Of a stretch of 40,136 nt of DNA, positions 16,006-26,300 are shown piece by piece. The DNA comes from Pseudolabrys sp. (lineage in GTDB: Bacteria; Pseudomonadota; Alphaproteobacteria; Rhizobiales; Xanthobacteraceae): positions 1 to 40,136 of the forward strand of contig JADGGK010000022.1 of NCBI GenBank assembly GCA_019689975.1, given 5' to 3'. Each line of letters begins with the position of its first letter. Within the stretch, counting starts at the first letter, position 1. The notes below the pieces were generated by a model that did not search any database, had not been told where the DNA came from, and worked only from the letters and a program-made list of their open reading frames with translations. The position numbers and the translations under genes were made by a program.

Positions 16006-16234
16006 ATTTTGATGCGGCCGCGCCCGTTCGCCGCGGCTAGGGGATAATATTTTGATTTTGAATAGTTTTTTGGCGCGTATGCCGCCGGCAACCGCGATGC
16101 GCGCCGGCGCGGACATGGGGCATCAGGGCACGCGGCTCGCGACCCTCTCTCCGGCGCCGGAAAATCCGAAAAACGGCGCCGGGTTGGCGCGCGCGATGCT
16201 CCCGCCCACAGGGGAACCGGTTCTGATCCCTCGC

Positions 16235-16798
16235 TCAGCCTGATTGCGTCTGCGCCTTCGGGCGCCGCAAATGCTCGTCGAGGCGCGGCAAGATTTCCAC
16301 GAAATTGCAAGGCCGATAGCGATAGTCGAGCTGGTGCACCAATATCTCGTCCCACGCGTCCCGGCAGGCGTTGGGGGAACCCGGCAGGCAGAAAATATAG
16401 GTGGCGTTGGCGACCCCCGCCGTCGCCCGGGTCTGGATCGCCGAGGTGCCGATCTTCTTCTCGCTCACCAGCAGGAACATGATCGAGAAGCCGTCCATCT
16501 TTTTCTCGAGCAGCGGCTCGATCGCTTCCGGGGTGACGTCGCGGCCGGTAAAGCCGGTACCGCCGGTGGTGATCACCACGTCGATGAATTTGTCGGCAAT
16601 CCAGTCCTTCACGCGTTGGCGGATCGCGTTGACGTCGTCCTTGACGATGGCGCGCTCCGCAAGCGTATGGCCGGCGGCACGGATGCGTTCCGCGAGCAGC
16701 GCGCCCGACTTGTCGTCCGCGCGCTCGCGCGTGTCCGAAACGGTCAATACCGCGATCCGCAGCGGCACGAAGGGGCGGGTTTCATCGATGCCGGGCAT
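16235..16798 (-). CDS. moaB: Molybdenum cofactor biosynthesis protein B
   Basis: A 187-residue MoaB/Mog-family protein that in other bacteria adenylylates or handles molybdopterin during molybdenum cofactor synthesis. LRIAVLTVSDTRERADDKSG opens the domain, and the nucleotide/pterin-binding loop VVITTGGTGFTGRDVTPEAIEPLLEKKMDGF is complete. The C-terminal segment after IFCLPGSPNACRDAWDEILV is about the normal family length. No other molybdenum-cofactor gene is in the window, so it is a single-gene locus between the zinc metallopeptidase and the radical SAM gene, all on the minus strand. Confidence 0.93.
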   Translation of the reverse strand: MPGIDETRPFVPLRIAVLTVSDTRERADDKSGALLAERIRAAGHTLAERAIVKDDVNAIRQRVKDWIADKFIDVVITTGGTGFTGRDVTPEAIEPLLEKKMDGFSIMFLLVSEKKIGTSAIQTRATAGVANATYIFCLPGSPNACRDAWDEILVHQLDYRYRPCNFVEILPRLDEHLRRPKAQTQSG

Positions 16799-16889
16799 GT
16801 TCCTCTCGTGCGAATGTTTTCATTGGGTGTTCCATCGAGCCGGCTGCATGTTTGGGGCCGGGTGCTGCCAGGGCCGTCGCCGGTCGCTC

Positions 16890-17798
16890 TCACAGCGAGG
16901 CCGCAGACATGGTGTCGCAAGCCGCGATCGTACCCTGGCGGAAGCCGACGCTGAACCAGCGTTGGCGCTGCTCGGATGTTCCGTGAGTGAAGGCATCGGG
17001 AACGACATAGCCCTGCGTGCGCCGCTGCAGCCTGTCGTCGCCGATCGCCGCGGCGGTCTGCAAGGCCGCGGCGACGTCGCCCGGCTCGATCGACCGCCAA
17101 CGCGCATCGGAATGATGCGCCCAGACGCCGGCGAAGCAGTCGGCCTGCAGTTCGACCCGCACCTGCAGGCGATTGGCCGCCGCCCTGCTCGCGGCCGCAT
17201 GCTGGGCCGCTTCGACCTTGGCCAGCACCCCGAGAAGATTCTGGACATGGTGCCCCACCTCATGCGCGATGACATAGGCCTGCGCGAATTCGCAGGCCCT
17301 GCCGCTGCAGCCGCGGAACCTGATCTGGAGGTCGCGGAAGAACGACGTGTCGAGATAAATGCGCCGGTCGCGCGGACAGTAGAATGGACCCATGGCCGCA
17401 TTGGCGAACCCGCACCCTCCGGGCTCGGAACCGGCGTAAAGCCGCAGCCGCGGCGGCCGGTAGACGCGACCGAGGTCCTGAAAAATCTGCGTCCAGACAT
17501 CCTCCGTATTGCCGAGCACGGCCGCGACGAACTGGCCGGTGGGGTCGCGCGGAACCCCGGTGCGCGGGGCCGGCCGGTATGGCTGCTGATAGGACGCCGG
17601 CCCGCCGTGCAGAATCTCGGCGCCGCCGATCAGGATGCCCGGATCGATGCCCAACGCCCAGCCGATGAGGCCCAGCACGAGGACGGTGCCGATGCCAACA
17701 GGGCCCACCGGCATCCCGATGCCGCCGGGCAGGCCGATGCCGCCGCCGTCGCGGTCATCCTCGATATTGTCGCTGCGGCGAAAGTCGTCCCACCGCAT
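16890..17798 (-). CDS. YpfJ-family neutral zinc metallopeptidase
   Basis: A 302-residue membrane-anchored protein. It begins with the family signature MRWDDFRRSDNIEDDR, followed by a Gly-rich linker (18-38) and one membrane span around 38-50. The large outer domain contains the zinc motif HEVGHH (His179, Glu180, His183), preceded by FFRDLQIRF and followed by the VELQADCFAGVWAHH segment that supplies the further metal ligand. Four cysteines in the outer domain before the zinc site (Cys129, Cys141, Cys164, Cys169) could form disulfides. The physiological substrate of this family is unknown. It is the first gene of the minus-strand series that continues with moaB, and is divergent from ccrM. Confidence 0.9.
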   Translation of the reverse strand: MRWDDFRRSDNIEDDRDGGGIGLPGGIGMPVGPVGIGTVLVLGLIGWALGIDPGILIGGAEILHGGPASYQQPYRPAPRTGVPRDPTGQFVAAVLGNTEDVWTQIFQDLGRVYRPPRLRLYAGSEPGGCGFANAAMGPFYCPRDRRIYLDTSFFRDLQIRFRGCSGRACEFAQAYVIAHEVGHHVQNLLGVLAKVEAAQHAAASRAAANRLQVRVELQADCFAGVWAHHSDARWRSIEPGDVAAALQTAAAIGDDRLQRRTQGYVVPDAFTHGTSEQRQRWFSVGFRQGTIAACDTMSAASL

Positions 17799-19265
<1,467 letters not shown>

Positions 19266-19340
19266 CCGCGTGCACGCCGCGGCCGCGCCAGGCTTCGACG
19301 CCTGCTCATTCGCCGAACGGATCAAGCGAGGAGGAAGGCG

Positions 19341-19691
19341 TCAGCGCGCCGCCGTGACCATGATCTCAACCTTGTACTCCGGCGCGGCAAGCTTTGCCTC
19401 GACGGTCGCGCGCGCAGGCGTGTGACCGGGCGCGACCCAGGCGTCCCACACCGCATTCATCTCGGCAAAGTCGCGCATGTCGGCCAACCAGATATTGGCG
19501 CTGAGCAGCTTGGTTTTATCGGATCCGGCCTGCGCCAGATAGCGGTCGATGGTGGCCAGCACCTCTTTCGTCTGTTCGGCGACGCTGCGGCCCTTGGCGG
19601 CATGCGCGACGATGCCGGCGAGATAGACCGTGTCGCGGTGGACCACGATCTGGCTCATGCGCGGTCCGACTTCCTTGCGTTCGATGCTCAT
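19341..19691 (-). CDS. RidA family (YjgF/YER057c/UK114) protein
   Basis: A 116-residue protein of the RidA fold, which in its best-known members hydrolyses reactive 2-aminoacrylate and other enamine/imine intermediates. IVVHRDTVYLAGIVAH, VAEQTKEVLATIDRYLAQAGSDKTKLLSANIWLADM and the C-terminal PARATVEAKLAAPEYKVEIMVTA are diagnostic. The active-site arginine (in ARATV) and the glutamate in VEI are present. Which Rid subfamily it belongs to is uncertain. It lies 39 nt after the SMP-30 gene on the same strand, so it is likely the third gene of a mutY-SMP30-ridA unit, and is convergent with ccrM. Confidence 0.9.
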   Translation of the reverse strand: MSIERKEVGPRMSQIVVHRDTVYLAGIVAHAAKGRSVAEQTKEVLATIDRYLAQAGSDKTKLLSANIWLADMRDFAEMNAVWDAWVAPGHTPARATVEAKLAAPEYKVEIMVTAAR

Positions 19692-19730
19692 CCGATTGCC
19701 TTTCCGTCCGGTCGTCAGTGGCGGCTCGCC

Positions 19731-20678
19731 CTAACCGCCGGCGGCCCCTTGCGTGTTGACGTAGAGCGCATAGAGCGAGTGGCTTGCCGCCATGAAAAGC
19801 CGATTGCGATGCCGCCCACCGAAACACAGGTTCGCGCACCGCTCCGGTAGCGAAATGTGGCCGATCGGCTCGCCCGCCGGCGTGAAGACGCGCACGCCGT
19901 CAAGCTCGGCCGTCATGCCCCAGCCGCACCACAGATTGCCGTCGACGTCGCAGCGCAAGCCATCCGGCGTGCCGTCGGGCCCGGCATCGATCAGCACCCT
20001 GCCGTCGGCGAGTCTGGTTCCATCACCGATCACGTCGTAGACGAGGATCCGGCGCGGGACGCTGCGCGATTCGACGATATAGAGTCGCTTCTCGTCGGGA
20101 GAAAAAGCGAGACCGTTCGGCGCATTGATGCCGTCTGCCACCACCGTCACCGCGCCGGTCGTTCCGTCCACACGATAAACGTTCATCGGCAGCTCGGCTT
20201 CGGCGGGCTCGCCTTCGTAGAAGCCGAGGATGCCGAAGCACGGATCGGTGAACCAGATCGAGCCGTCCGACTTCACGACCACGTCGTTCGGCGAATTGAG
20301 TCGCTTGCCGTTGAAGCGGTCGCAGATGACGGTGATGGCGCCGTCATACTCGGTGCGCACCACGCGACGCGTGAGATGCTCGCAGGTCACCAGCCTGCCC
20401 TGCCGATCGCGGGTATTGCCGTTGGCATTGTTGGACGGCCGGCGGAAGACGCTGACATTGCCGGTCGTCTCATCCCAGCGGCGGATGCAGTCGCCGGGGA
20501 CGTCGCTCCACAGGAGATAGCGGCCGTCGCCAAACCAGACCGGTCCCTCGCTCCAGCGGCCACCCGTGAACAGGCGCTCGACGCTCGCGCTCGCCAGCCG
20601 ATACTTGTCGAAGCGGCGATCGAGCGATTTCACCCGCGGGTCCGGATAGCGCAGGCTCGGCAACCATTCGTCGGTCAT
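19731..20678 (-). CDS. SMP-30/gluconolactonase family lactonase
   Basis: A 315-residue six-bladed beta-propeller enzyme of the SMP-30/gluconolactonase/LRE family, which hydrolyses sugar lactones with a divalent metal. Candidate metal ligands are Glu in WSEGPVWFGDG, Asn/Asp in LNSPNDVVVKSDGSIWFTDP, Asn in NAPNGLAFSPDEKRLY and Asp in GTPDGLRCDVDGNLWCGWG. There is no signal peptide (MTDEWLPSLRYPDPRV), so it is cytoplasmic. The start ATG at 20678 overlaps the mutY stop (ATGA), showing translational coupling; a much longer frame to 21686 is just an out-of-frame reading of mutY. The substrate is unknown. Confidence 0.9.
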   Translation of the reverse strand: MTDEWLPSLRYPDPRVKSLDRRFDKYRLASASVERLFTGGRWSEGPVWFGDGRYLLWSDVPGDCIRRWDETTGNVSVFRRPSNNANGNTRDRQGRLVTCEHLTRRVVRTEYDGAITVICDRFNGKRLNSPNDVVVKSDGSIWFTDPCFGILGFYEGEPAEAELPMNVYRVDGTTGAVTVVADGINAPNGLAFSPDEKRLYIVESRSVPRRILVYDVIGDGTRLADGRVLIDAGPDGTPDGLRCDVDGNLWCGWGMTAELDGVRVFTPAGEPIGHISLPERCANLCFGGRHRNRLFMAASHSLYALYVNTQGAAGG

Positions 20679-21781
20679 GGGCGTGCCCCGTTGTCGCCGT
20701 CGAGCGCATGGATCAGCACCTTGCGCATGACTTTCGGCAGCGCTTCGTCGCGGGCCGCATCGAGGCTGACCCAGCGCATGCCGCGCGGCGCGCGCGTGGC
20801 GCGCGGGAGGTGAGCGACGAACACGACGAGCTCGAGCGGAAAATGCGTGAAAACGTGTTTGACGCGACCCGGAAGCGCCCGCCATCGCACCGGCCGCGCA
20901 AAACGGGGCGCGCTGCGCAAGGCCGCGGTCGGCGAAAGATCCGGCCGCCAGGCGCTTCCCGGCACCTCGGTCATGGCCGCGAGCAGGCCGGTGGCGGGCC
21001 GGCGGCGAAGCAAAACCGTCCCGTCGGCGCGCAGGGCCACGAACGCCGCGCCTTGCCGCAGCGCACCTGCCGGTCGCGGCGCCTTGCGCGGCAAGCGTTC
21101 CTGCAATCCGCGCGCGCGGGCCGCGCACACGTCGCTCCAGGGACAGAGACTGCATGCGGGTTTCGCGGGCGAGCAGAGCGTCGCCCCGAGATCCATCAAT
21201 GCCTGGGCGAAATCGCCGGCGCGCCGCGCCGGCGCCAAGGAGCACGCGAGCGCGCGAACACGCCGCTTGGCCGCGGGCAGTTCGTCCTCGATCGCGAACA
21301 GACGCGTCACCACGCGCTCGACATTGCCGTCGACCGGGACCACGGGTCGGTCGAAGGCAATGGACGCGATCGCCGCCGCCGTATATTCGCCGATGCCCGG
21401 CAGCGCGCGCAGCGCTCTCGGGTCGTCGGGAAACCGGCCGCCATGGATGGCGACGACGGCTCTCGCGCAGGCGTGCAGATTGCGCGCCCGCGCATAGTAA
21501 CCGAGGCCCGCCCAGGCGCGCAGCACGTCGTCGCGGCTGGCGGCCGCCAGCGCCTCGACCGTGGGCCAGCGCGCGAGAAAGCGCGCATAATAGGGAAGCA
21601 CGGTCTTGACCGTGGTCTGCTGCAGCATGATCTCGGAGAGCCACACCCGGTACGGGTCGGGCCGCTCGCCGCGCCGCGCGCGCCACGGCAATACGCGCGC
21701 ATGGCGGTCATACCAGGCCAGGAGCCTGGCCGCCTCGGGCGCGCTGTGCTTCCGCTGCGAGGCACGGGCTGCTACGGTCAT
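20675..21781 (-). CDS. mutY: A/G-specific adenine DNA glycosylase
   Basis: A 368-residue MutY that removes adenine mispaired with 8-oxoguanine. Catalytic residues are Glu50 in WLSEIMLQQT and Asp151 in VPVDGNVERV, next to the helix-hairpin-helix LPGIGEYTAAAIA (128-139). The [4Fe-4S] cluster is bound by C-x6-C-x2-C-x5-C (Cys203, 210, 213, 219). The C-terminal Nudix-like 8-oxoG-recognition domain (about 245-368, with FVALRADGTVLLRRRPATGLLAAMTEVPG) is complete. The ATG at 21781 gives normal family length; an ATG at 21862 would run into dciA on the other strand. It is divergent from dciA with 26 nt between start codons, and its stop overlaps the lactonase start. Confidence 0.95.
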   Translation of the reverse strand: MTVAARASQRKHSAPEAARLLAWYDRHARVLPWRARRGERPDPYRVWLSEIMLQQTTVKTVLPYYARFLARWPTVEALAAASRDDVLRAWAGLGYYARARNLHACARAVVAIHGGRFPDDPRALRALPGIGEYTAAAIASIAFDRPVVPVDGNVERVVTRLFAIEDELPAAKRRVRALACSLAPARRAGDFAQALMDLGATLCSPAKPACSLCPWSDVCAARARGLQERLPRKAPRPAGALRQGAAFVALRADGTVLLRRRPATGLLAAMTEVPGSAWRPDLSPTAALRSAPRFARPVRWRALPGRVKHVFTHFPLELVVFVAHLPRATRAPRGMRWVSLDAARDEALPKVMRKVLIHALDGDNGARP

Positions 21782-21799
21782 GACGCGACCTTGACACAA

Positions 21800-21836
21800 G
21801 AGTCCGTATGAGCAAGCCCCCGCGCAGTTATCCACG
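21800..21836 (+). promoter_or_regulatory. GAGTC site and near-consensus DnaA box at the dciA start
   Basis: GAGTC (21800-21804) lies 3 nt before the dciA ATG in the very short mutY-dciA gap. TTATCCACG (21828-21836), one mismatch from the TTATCCACA DnaA box, lies in dciA codons 7-10. Both are signals of cell-cycle control in alphaproteobacteria, but each could occur by chance. Confidence 0.4.
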
Positions 21837-22299
21837 GGCTCTGGCCGAACTGACCGGCGCAACCTTGGGCGACGTGCTGCGTCGCCGCGGCTTTGCCTCG
21901 AGCGAGCTCATCGCACGTTGGGCCGACATCGCCGGGGTGGAGATCGCAGCTCACAGCGAGCCGATCAAGATCAATTGGCCGCGCCTGCGCGCGGGCGCGC
22001 CGGGGCGGGACGACCCGGCGGACGCGGCCACGCTCGTCCTGCGCGTCGACGGGCCGGCCGCGCTCGACATCCAGCATCAGGCGCCGGTGATCATCGAACG
22101 GGTCAACCGATTCTTCGGCTGGTCCGCCATCGGCCGACTCGCGCTGCGACAGGCACCCCTGAGGCGGCGGACGCGGCCGCCGGCAGAGCCGCCACCCGAT
22201 GCGGCCGAAGCCGAGCGGATCGCCGCCGCAATCCCGATCGATGACGACGCGCTGCGGCGCGCGCTCGGACGGCTTGGCGCGGCCGTCAAGCGAAAGTGA
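21808..22299 (+). CDS. dciA: DciA-like DUF721 protein (replicative helicase loader)
   Basis: A 163-residue protein of the DUF721/DciA family. DciA is the ancestral factor that loads DnaB helicase in bacteria lacking DnaC or DnaI. The N-terminal domain has the KH-like pattern LGDVLRRRGFASSELIARWADIAGVEIAAHSEPIKINWPR ... TLVLRVDGPAALDIQHQAPVIIERVNRFFGWSAIGRLALRQ. The C-terminal part (from about 118) is basic and proline-rich, then acidic and helical. It is divergent from mutY and followed on the same strand by the DsbA-like gene and smc, so chromosome replication and segregation factors are neighbours here. Confidence 0.85.
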   Translation: MSKPPRSYPRALAELTGATLGDVLRRRGFASSELIARWADIAGVEIAAHSEPIKINWPRLRAGAPGRDDPADAATLVLRVDGPAALDIQHQAPVIIERVNRFFGWSAIGRLALRQAPLRRRTRPPAEPPPDAAEAERIAAAIPIDDDALRRALGRLGAAVKRK

Positions 22300-22396
22300 C
22301 CCGCGAACCGGCTTGGCAGACAGGCGGGCCGTTGCCACAATGACGGACATGCGCTAGCGCTTTGCCGCGGCCGCGAACCGAGGGCTCGCGGAGATC

Positions 22397-23077
22397 ATGG
22401 AGTTGACGTTGCCGATCAATCGTCGCGAATTCTGCCGGACCGGCGCCGCGGCGGCGCTCGTTGCCGTGGCGCTCGGAACTTCCGCGCTGACGCCGCTCGA
22501 AAAGGCGCGTGCCGATTCGGTTCCCGACAGCGAATTGATGAAACCGGAGGCGCTGCCGGACATGAGCCTCGGCGACGCCAAGGCGCCCGTCACCATCATC
22601 GAATACGCCTCGATGACCTGCCCGCACTGCGCGCATTTCGACGAGGTCACCTTCCCCGAACTGAAGAAGCGCTACATCGATACCGGCAAGGTGCGCTTCA
22701 TCCTGCGCGAGTTTCCGCTCGACAGCCTTGCCGCCGCGGCCTTCATGCTGGCGCGGTGCGCCGGCAAGGACGATCCGAACAAATATTTCGCGCTCGTCGA
22801 TACGCTCTTCCGCCAGCAGAACCAATGGGCGGTGCAGAAACCGATCCCGCCTTTGATGGCGATCGCCAAACAGGCGGGATTTACGGAAGAGAGCTTCAAG
22901 GCCTGCCTGGCGAATCAGCAGATCCTCGACGGGATCGAGAAGGTGCGCCAGCGCGCCATCGATGCGTTCAAAGTGCACTCCACGCCCACGTTTTTCATCA
23001 ACGGGACGGTTCACGAAGGGGCCATGTCCATCGACGAAATGGCCAAGATTATTGACCCCTATCTCAAGGGCGGATAA
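22397..23077 (+). CDS. DsbA-family thiol:disulfide oxidoreductase
   Basis: A 226-residue periplasmic thioredoxin-fold protein. The N-terminus has a twin-arginine-type signal (INRREFCRTG, then AAAALVAVALGTSA, cleavage near KARA at 39). The active site is TCPHC (Cys75, Cys78) in IIEYASMTCPHCAHF, and the cis-proline loop is HSTPTFFINGTVHEG, both typical of the DsbA/Com1-like group (Thioredoxin_4). It would oxidise or isomerise disulfides in exported proteins. Its place between dciA and smc is a linkage I associate with rhizobial genomes; no functional reason is apparent. The small cysteine-containing secreted protein at 3752-4036 is a conceivable client type. Confidence 0.92.
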   Translation: MELTLPINRREFCRTGAAAALVAVALGTSALTPLEKARADSVPDSELMKPEALPDMSLGDAKAPVTIIEYASMTCPHCAHFDEVTFPELKKRYIDTGKVRFILREFPLDSLAAAAFMLARCAGKDDPNKYFALVDTLFRQQNQWAVQKPIPPLMAIAKQAGFTEESFKACLANQQILDGIEKVRQRAIDAFKVHSTPTFFINGTVHEGAMSIDEMAKIIDPYLKGG

Positions 23078-23230
23078 GGGTTTTTTGCCCCGCTCGGCGG
23101 GTCGCCCCTGCGCCGCGCGGCGCCGCGGGCCGGGCGAAAGGTCTGGAAAACCGCATAGCTGCCGCGCCGGCCTGTTGCTCCCGTGCGCCGAGCGATTCAT
23201 TCTGCGGTGCGATGCGGCACGATGAGTTCC

Positions 23231-23248
23231 TCCGGGCTAAGTCCCGGA
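23231..23248. repeat. Palindrome TCCGGG-N6-CCCGGA upstream of smc
   Basis: Perfect 6-bp inverted repeat in the 287-nt gap between the DsbA-like gene and smc, 117 nt before the smc ATG. A GACTC (GANTC) site follows at 23258-23262. It may be an operator or RNA hairpin; nothing else in the gap is recognisable. Confidence 0.3.
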
Positions 23249-23364
23249 AGCGCCAGCGACTCTGTTCAATGCCACGCGAGCGGAACAGTGCGCGTTCGTC
23301 GGGCGCCGCGCGCGAGACTCGAAACAAGGCCGGGCGCGAGGGCGCTGGCATGGACCTCTGACGC

Positions 23365-26300
23365 ATGAAACTGACACGGCTGCGCCTGCTCGGGTTCAAA
23401 TCCTTCGTCGAACCGACCGATTTCCTGATCGAACCGGGTTTGACCGGTGTCGTGGGTCCGAACGGCTGCGGGAAATCGAACCTGGTCGAAGCGATCAAGT
23501 GGGTGATGGGCGAATCGTCCTTCAAGTCGATGCGCGCATCGTCCATGGACGACGTCATCTTCTCGGGATCGACGCATCGTCCGGCTCGCAACAATGCCGA
23601 GGTCGCGATCCTTATCGACAATTCCGACCGCTCGGCGCCGGCCGCGTTCAACGGCGAGGAACAGCTCGACATCGTGCGCCGCATCGAACGCGAGGGCGGC
23701 TCGACCTATTACATCAACGGCCGCGAGGTGCGCGCCCGCGACGTGCAGATTCTGTTCGCCGACGCCTCGACCGGCGCCCGTTCGCCGGCGCTCGTGCATC
23801 AAGGCCGCGTGACCGAGATCATCCAGGCCAAGCCCGATCAGCGCCGCCGCGTTCTTGAGGAGGCCGCCGGCATTTCCGGGCTGCATGCGCGGCGCCACGA
23901 GGCCGAGCTGCGGCTCAAGGCCGCCGAAGCCAACCTGCTGCGGCTCGAAGACGTGATCGCGCAGCTCGCCCAGCAGATGGACAGTCTCAGGAAACAGGCC
24001 AAGCAGGCGATCCGCTATCGCGTCGTCTCGGCACAGGTGCGCCAGCAGGAGGCGATGCTTTATCACCTCAGATGGACGGAAGCGAACCGCGAGGCGTCGG
24101 AAGCGGAACGCGCCAAGGAGGGTTGCGTGCGCACGGTGGCGGAGCGCACCGCCGCCGAAGCGGAGGCCTCCAAGCGCCAGGCGCTGGTCGCCGCGAGCCT
24201 GCCGGAATTGCGCGAGGCCGAGGCACGGGCCGGCGCCGCGCTCAATCGGCTGAGCCTCGCGCGGCAGGACCTCGACCGCGAAGAGCAGCGCGCCAAGGAT
24301 CGTCTCGCCGAACTCGACATGCGGCGTCGCCAGTTCGCGGCCGACATCGAGCGCGAGCGTGCGCTCGCCGCCGACGCGGAGACGGCCTTGGCCCGGATTG
24401 CCGCCGAGGAGGAGACCATTCGTCGCCACGCGCACGAACAAGCCGCGCGACGCAGCGGGGTCGATGCCAAGGTGGCGGAGGCGGACGCGTCGCTCCATGC
24501 CGCGGAGAAGGTGTTCGCGGATCTGACGGCTGCGCTTGCCGACCGCACCGCGCAACGCCAGCGGTTCGAGAATGCACTGCGCGAACAGGACGAGCGGCTC
24601 GCCCGCCTCGCCGACGAGATCGCCGCGATCGAGCACGAACTGACGACGCTGCACGGGGACGCCGGAGGCGCGCCGAACGCGGTGGTCGAGCGCGCGCAGG
24701 CCGCCCTCGCCGAGGCGGAGGCCGCGGCGGTCGCGGCCGAGACGGCGCACCGCGCCGCGCGCCGCGAGCTTGAAGCGGCGCAGGCCGCGCTCGCCGAATG
24801 CGAGAAACGCGTGCAGCGGCTCGACACCGAGGCAAAAACGCTCGCCAAGCTGCTGTCGCCGGAGACCCGCAGCCTCTGGCCGCCGGTGATCGACCAGGTG
24901 ACGGTCGAAAAGGGTTACGAAAAGGCGCTTGGTGCCGCCCTCGGCGACGATCTCGACGCGCCGGCGGACACCTCCGCGCCGATGCATTGGCGCGAGCTCA
25001 AGTCCGACGAGGCCGATCCGGCCTTGCCGGACGGCGCGGTGCCGCTCGCGCGCTTCGTCTCCGCCCCGCCGCAACTCGCCCGCCGCCTGGCGCAGATCGG
25101 CGTCGTCGAGCGCGAGGCGGGAGCGCAACTGGCGGCGTTGCTGAAGACGGGCCAGCGGCTCGTCTCGCGCGACGGCGACTTGTGGCGGTGGGACGGTTTC
25201 GTCGCCGCCGCCCATGCCCCGACCGGCGCCGCGCGGCGGCTGGCGCAGCGGGCGCGGTTCGCCGAAATCGAGGAGGAGTCGGCGCGCGCGCGCGCGGAGG
25301 TCGAGGCCAAGCGCAAGGTCCTGGAATCGGCGCAGGCGGCCTTCGAGGCTGCAGCCGCCGCCGAGGCGGAGACTCGCGCGCGCGAACGCGACCTCAATCG
25401 ACGCGCCGCGCGGCTGTCCGCGCTTGCCGAGGCGCGCACGCGCCTCCTGGCCGGCCGTGACGAGGCGGCCGCAGCGAGGGCCGAGGCCGCACGGGCGCTG
25501 GCGAATCTCCCCCCCGCGGCCGAACTCGAGGAGAAGCTTGCGCAGGTGCGGGAAGACATCGCGCAGCGGCGCGCGCGGCTGACCGAGGTCCGCACGGAAC
25601 AGCAGGCGATCCTGCGCGAAGCGGAAACCGCCGACCGCCGCCTGGCGGCGCTCGCAGGCGACAGGAACGCGGCCATGAACCGCCTCGACAGCGCGCGCAA
25701 CCAGATCGCGACGCTCGAGCAGCGCATCGCCGAGAGCGAGCGCGAACGCACCGCGCTCGTCAATGCGCCGCAGCTCTTTGCCGAAAAGCGTGCCGCGCTG
25801 ATCACCGAAATCGAAAAAGCGGAAGCCGAGCGGCGCGCCTGTGCCGACCGCCTGCAGGACGGCGAGAACGCGCTTGCCGAGGCCGACCGCGATGCCCGCA
25901 CCGCCCTGGAAGCCGCGAGCGCGGCGCGCGAGGAACTCGCACGTGCCGAGGAGCGCTTCGAGGGTGCCAAGCGGCGGCTCGCCGACGTGGCGCGCGAAAT
26001 CCACGACATGCTCGAGGTGGAGCCCTCCGCGCTTGCCGCGCTCGCCGAGGTTGGGCCGAGCGACGCCCTGCCGCCGCTCGCCGAGGTCGAGGAAAAGCTC
26101 GATCGGCTGCGGCGCGAGCGGGAACGCCTCGGCGCAGTGAACCTGCGTGCGGAAGAAGAATTGCGCGAGGTCGAGGCGCAGCACGGCTCGCTGACCACCG
26201 AACGCGACGATCTGGTCGAGGCGATCAAGAAACTGCGCCTGGGGATTCAAAGCCTCAACCGCGAAGCGCGCGAACGGTTATTGTCATCCTTCGATCAGGT

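Noticed and set aside
16043-16075. AT-rich island between moaB and the radical SAM gene as a promoter
   Set aside because: No -35/-10 pair with correct spacing on either strand; left as unexplained AT-rich sequence.
20679-21686. Long upstream extension of the lactonase gene
   Set aside because: The extension is the wrong frame of mutY, whose iron-sulfur and catalytic motifs are intact; the ATGA overlap gives the real start at 20678.
23266-26250. Very long open frame on the minus strand opposite smc (994 codons)
   Set aside because: It is a codon-bias shadow: the plus strand carries full SMC motifs, and the antisense product is an Arg/Leu/Gly-rich low-complexity sequence with no domain.
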